A DNA stretch of 64,000 nt from Erinaceus europaeus (taxonomy: Eukaryota; Chordata; Mammalia; Eulipotyphla; Erinaceidae). Position numbers and translations under genes: made by a program. Each line of letters starts with the position of its first letter. Position 1 is the stretch's first letter. Under the pieces are notes generated by a model that worked only from the letters and a program-made list of their open reading frames with translations, did not search any database and was not told the DNA's origin. Where the stretch lies: contig NC_080171.1 of assembly GCF_950295315.1 (NCBI RefSeq), positions 117,919,064 through 117,983,063 on the forward strand, written 5' to 3'. Positions 61,079-64,000 of the stretch are shown here, piece by piece.

Positions 61079-63252
61079 CTGGCTTGGGTTGAAGTTAGCA
61101 GTAGAATCAGCACCACTTAGTAGAATGCCGCACTGGGCATAGAGGCTCCCTGAACTTGGCTGTGCTGGCAAGGGGAAAGATGGTGGAAACTGAGGCTCCA
61201 TAGCCAATCAACAACATCTTCTAGACACTAAATGACACAATGGTTGCCTGCGGCATCTCCCTGGTTCACAAAGCTGTGAGGAAGACAAGTCTTCTCATTT
61301 TACTGTACGAGACTGAGACACAGCAAAGTCTAGACACTTGCTCTGACTCAAACAAATTTTAGGCGAGAGAGCCAATATTCAAAACATGGGTTCCTTTAAT
61401 GACTGTATGGCTAAAAAGTGACATAACCAGAAGGCAGTATAGCTCTAATACAGTTCTCTTTCCCACCCACCACACCACAAAAGCCAAGACATCTTGCTGT
61501 TAAGCATTCCTTAAGGGAAAGTCGGTATGCAACCTACCCCATCCACAAATGAATAATAATAATAAAGTGCTACTTAGGAAACACCACATATTTTTCTGAA
61601 ATTAGATAATCAGATTAGCAACTCTTTGTTTTAAAAAGCTAATAAATGGAGATCCCAATGAAAGCCAAAACATCCCAGACACTGCTTATGTCTGTACATA
61701 CGATTAAATATTGACAAAACCCAAAGTGGGAGTATTATTTCCTAATTACAGATTGAGGAAGGGACACCCAGAGAAGTGTCCTAAGTAATTTTCCTGAGGT
61801 TAACTCTTAGCAAGACTTAGCAAAACTCAGATTTGAACACTGGTTTTTCAACTCTAACCTCTGGCACCACTATATATGAAGGGCTCATCTATGTTTTCTT
61901 TACAGAAGCCAGGAATGTCATTTCTAGCTTTCTGTAAAATCCAGGAAAACAAGAGGATGAAATCCTCTCTTCTCTCTGCCCCCAAGGTCCCCAGCAAAGG
62001 ATGGAGAAGTCCGTTACAGCCTATCTATAGGAGGGAAATCCACTGGAGAATTTACTTGCACTTCCAAAGTATGAGAATTCTGTGGAGGGGTATAGCATGT
62101 ACAGAGGCAAAAAAAAAAAAAAGTATTCTTGAAGAAAAAAAAACTTAACCTGAGGGTGTGTGGCCCTCCAAAGTTCAATGTTACCCAACAAAATCATTTT
62201 TCAGTATTTTATTTTTCTCACTAGGGAGAATTTAAATCTAATCTCTGTGTCTTTCTCTGTAGAGAGGTAATAATGAAAACAAGATTGATAAAATGTTGCA
62301 AGTGAGAATTCAACAGAATGGGAAGCAATGGAGAACGAGGCAGGTTCCCACCTCCACATGCATCTCCCTACCTCCACAAGCATCTCTGCCCTGAGTCTGG
62401 GCACCATTACCCACTAACCTTCAGCTGTGTGGTTTTGCCCAAGGCTCTGCCTCACTTAGCAGTTTGCTGATGAGTTCGTCACATAGATACATAAATCCAT
62501 AGCTATATTCCAAAAATTGGGGGAGACTCTCCAGGTTTAGAAAATTCTTCACAGAATGTTGTCAGACTTTCCCTTTGTTGCAACACTCTCTCCTACTCAT
62601 GAGTCCACTGGAGGACACAGTTACCCCAAGTACTGTCTTGAGCTTGGTCATCTGAAAGTAGCCTCTAGAACAGAGCTGTCATCTGGCCCAACAGTTCTTG
62701 CTGATTGCATAGACTTTGTTTCTCTTTTAAATGCAGACGTTTCTTCCGATACTCACTTCTACTCCAACCAGGCTGAACTCAAGACAAAATTATACAGGAA
62801 GAGAAGATAGAATTATCTATCTCCTGGTTTTAGTTGCTGTCCCTATGGCCATTGATTTAGGACATCCCTGGGTGAAGTACTCTCCTATCTGTTATTATTC
62901 CCCAGAGACAGAGTCTAGGGAAGAGCTAGCAGGAATGTGCTATCTGATTTATGTAGCATATGCAGAGGTGACAGACAAGAATGAAGAAGAGTGGAGAACT
63001 GCAGAGTAATGCTAAGAATTCATCTGAAAGGAATCTACAGAAGAAAGAGGAGAAGTGTGGAGTCTACAGGGCAAACTAGCAGCAAGGTCAAAAGCACAGT
63101 CTTGAAAGCCAAGCCAGGGTACTTCCAGCTGCCCTGCAATACCTCCCTCACCCAGGGCTTCTGTTGTGTTGTTATTTACTTTTATGTAGCATTTGGGAAT
63201 GGACTTAGGGTCTCATACACGCACATCACCATCACCAAGTGGATTCCCTGGT
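61079..63252. other. Unassigned stretch
   Basis: 2.2 kb without a recognised transposon. A-runs at 62,108-62,121 and 62,135-62,143. ORFs of 84-93 codons at 61,876-63,272 have no known motif. No gene called. Confidence 0.5.
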
Positions 63253-63263
63253 CCAATTTTCTT

Positions 63264-63501
63264 TTTCTTTAAACATTATTCTTTTTTAAAAATATATTTT
63301 TATGTATTCATTATTGGATAGAGACAGAGAGACATTGTGATGGAAGGAGGAAATAGAGAGGGAGAGAGACAGAGGGACACTTGCAGATGTGCTTTAGCAC
63401 TCATGAAGCCTTCCCCCCTCACAGGTGGGGACCAAGGGCTTGAACCCAGGTCCTTACACGCCATAGGATGTGTGCTTAACCAGGTGTGCCACCGCCTGGC
63501 C
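63264..63501 (-). mobile_element. SINE-B, antisense, 11-bp TSD
   Basis: ATTTTTATGTATTCATTATT tail side, AGGGCTTGAACCCAGGTCCT, GCCACCGCCTGGCC head. CCAATTTTCTT at 63,253-63,263 recurs at 63,502-63,512. Confidence 0.95.
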
Positions 63502-63512
63502 CCAATTTTCTT

Positions 63513-64000
63513 ACTCGGTTTTTAATCACTTTGAGAGGAACAGGGTAGTAAGAGACACAGAGTGAAGAGAGACGCCCCAGCACAGCTCTACCACCCGTGG
63601 AGCTCCCCCAGCCCCGTCCCTAGTGCTCCTGGAAGTCATTTTAACAGTGAACAATAAAAGCAAATTCTCCAGAAACAGTGGCATCACCGAATCAGCAACA
63701 GCCTTTTAAAGAATTTTTGCACAGCCCATTTCATTTCCTCCACAGAGCAGGACCACCATCTTTGTTCAGACTTCGTCCACTCCATGCTTACTAGCACTGC
63801 ACAGACAAGCCTGGCCTTCAAAGAGCCCCTTGGCAAAGTGAAAAAACTGGGAGGCTTGCCAGCACAAAGTGTTTCCAACCTGGGATTTTAAAGCAGGCAC
63901 GCAGCTTCTCTTTGACCTCCCGCTTCTAAGCCTGGTTGCGTTTTTTCTGAGTGGTTTGGACCTGGCCTTCTGCAGCAGGAGTTCTCAACCATAGAACAGA
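63513..64000. other. Unassigned stretch to window end
   Basis: 63,555-63,640 (GAGACACAGAGTGAAGAGAG, GCACAGCTCTACCACC) may be a decayed antisense SINE. No gene recognised. Confidence 0.45.

Overview
This window is nuclear DNA of a placental mammal, most likely a hedgehog (Erinaceidae, for example Erinaceus). The main evidence is dense coverage by tRNA-derived SINEs whose 5' heads carry pol III A and B boxes, whose bodies contain the shared blocks CCCCACCTGCAGGGG and GTGAAGCAGGTCTGCAGGTGT, and whose tails are CAATAAATAAA-like. From memory these match the insectivore SINEs described from hedgehogs (ERI-1/ERI-2 type). Mammalian L1 3' ends, an L1 ORF1 coiled-coil fragment and LTR-like pieces are also present. 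I found no host protein-coding gene, no rRNA and no independent tRNA gene, so the window reads as intergenic or deep intronic sequence. Almost all apparent ORFs are translations of SINEs, L1 or simple repeats.

Working names are used throughout. SINE-A has the head GGGAGTCAGGCGGTAGCGCA and the body GGCTCCCCACCTGCAGGGGA. Its short form ends in AAAAGGGAATAAATAAA. Its long form carries an extra 3' module reading GGCCTCCAGGAGCAGTGG to CCCTGGAGGCAAAA. SINE-B has the head GGGCCAGGTGGTGGCGCACC and the body GGTCCCCACCTGCAGGGGGA. SINE-C has the 3' block CCAGAGCTGAGCAGTGCTCT. SINE-D has the head GGAGATGGCTCAG. SINE-E has the head CTGGGATGGACAGATAGCTC. Repeat X is an abundant, 5'-truncated, A-tailed LINE-like repeat that I could not name.

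Layout: 1-5,100 holds SINEs, L1 pieces and an inverted duplication with a SINE inserted in one arm. 5,100-17,600 is scattered SINEs in otherwise unassigned sequence. 17,763-18,795 is a 29-bp minisatellite with 24 identical core units. 19,200-22,750 has SINEs, the longest copy of repeat X (antisense) and an L1 3' end split by a SINE. 22,750-31,800 is mostly unassigned, with several SINEs, one of which has a tail of about 300 bp. 31,800-39,500 has a SINE-L1 composite, two X copies, the L1 ORF1 fragment, an antisense LTR and an L1 hairpin. 39,500-56,500 is SINE-rich, with a nested X-in-X cluster and a second LTR candidate. 56,851-61,057 holds two inverted fragments of a non-LTR reverse transcriptase that is neither L1 nor BovB-like. 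The last 3 kb is largely unassigned.

The strongest candidate for something undescribed is the reverse-transcriptase pair. The two copies are about 98 percent identical and CpG-rich against a CpG-poor background. They end a few bases after a stop codon with no poly(A), and are flanked by different 9-10 bp target duplications. They look like recent, independent insertions of a lineage unusual for mammals, so horizontal transfer is worth testing.
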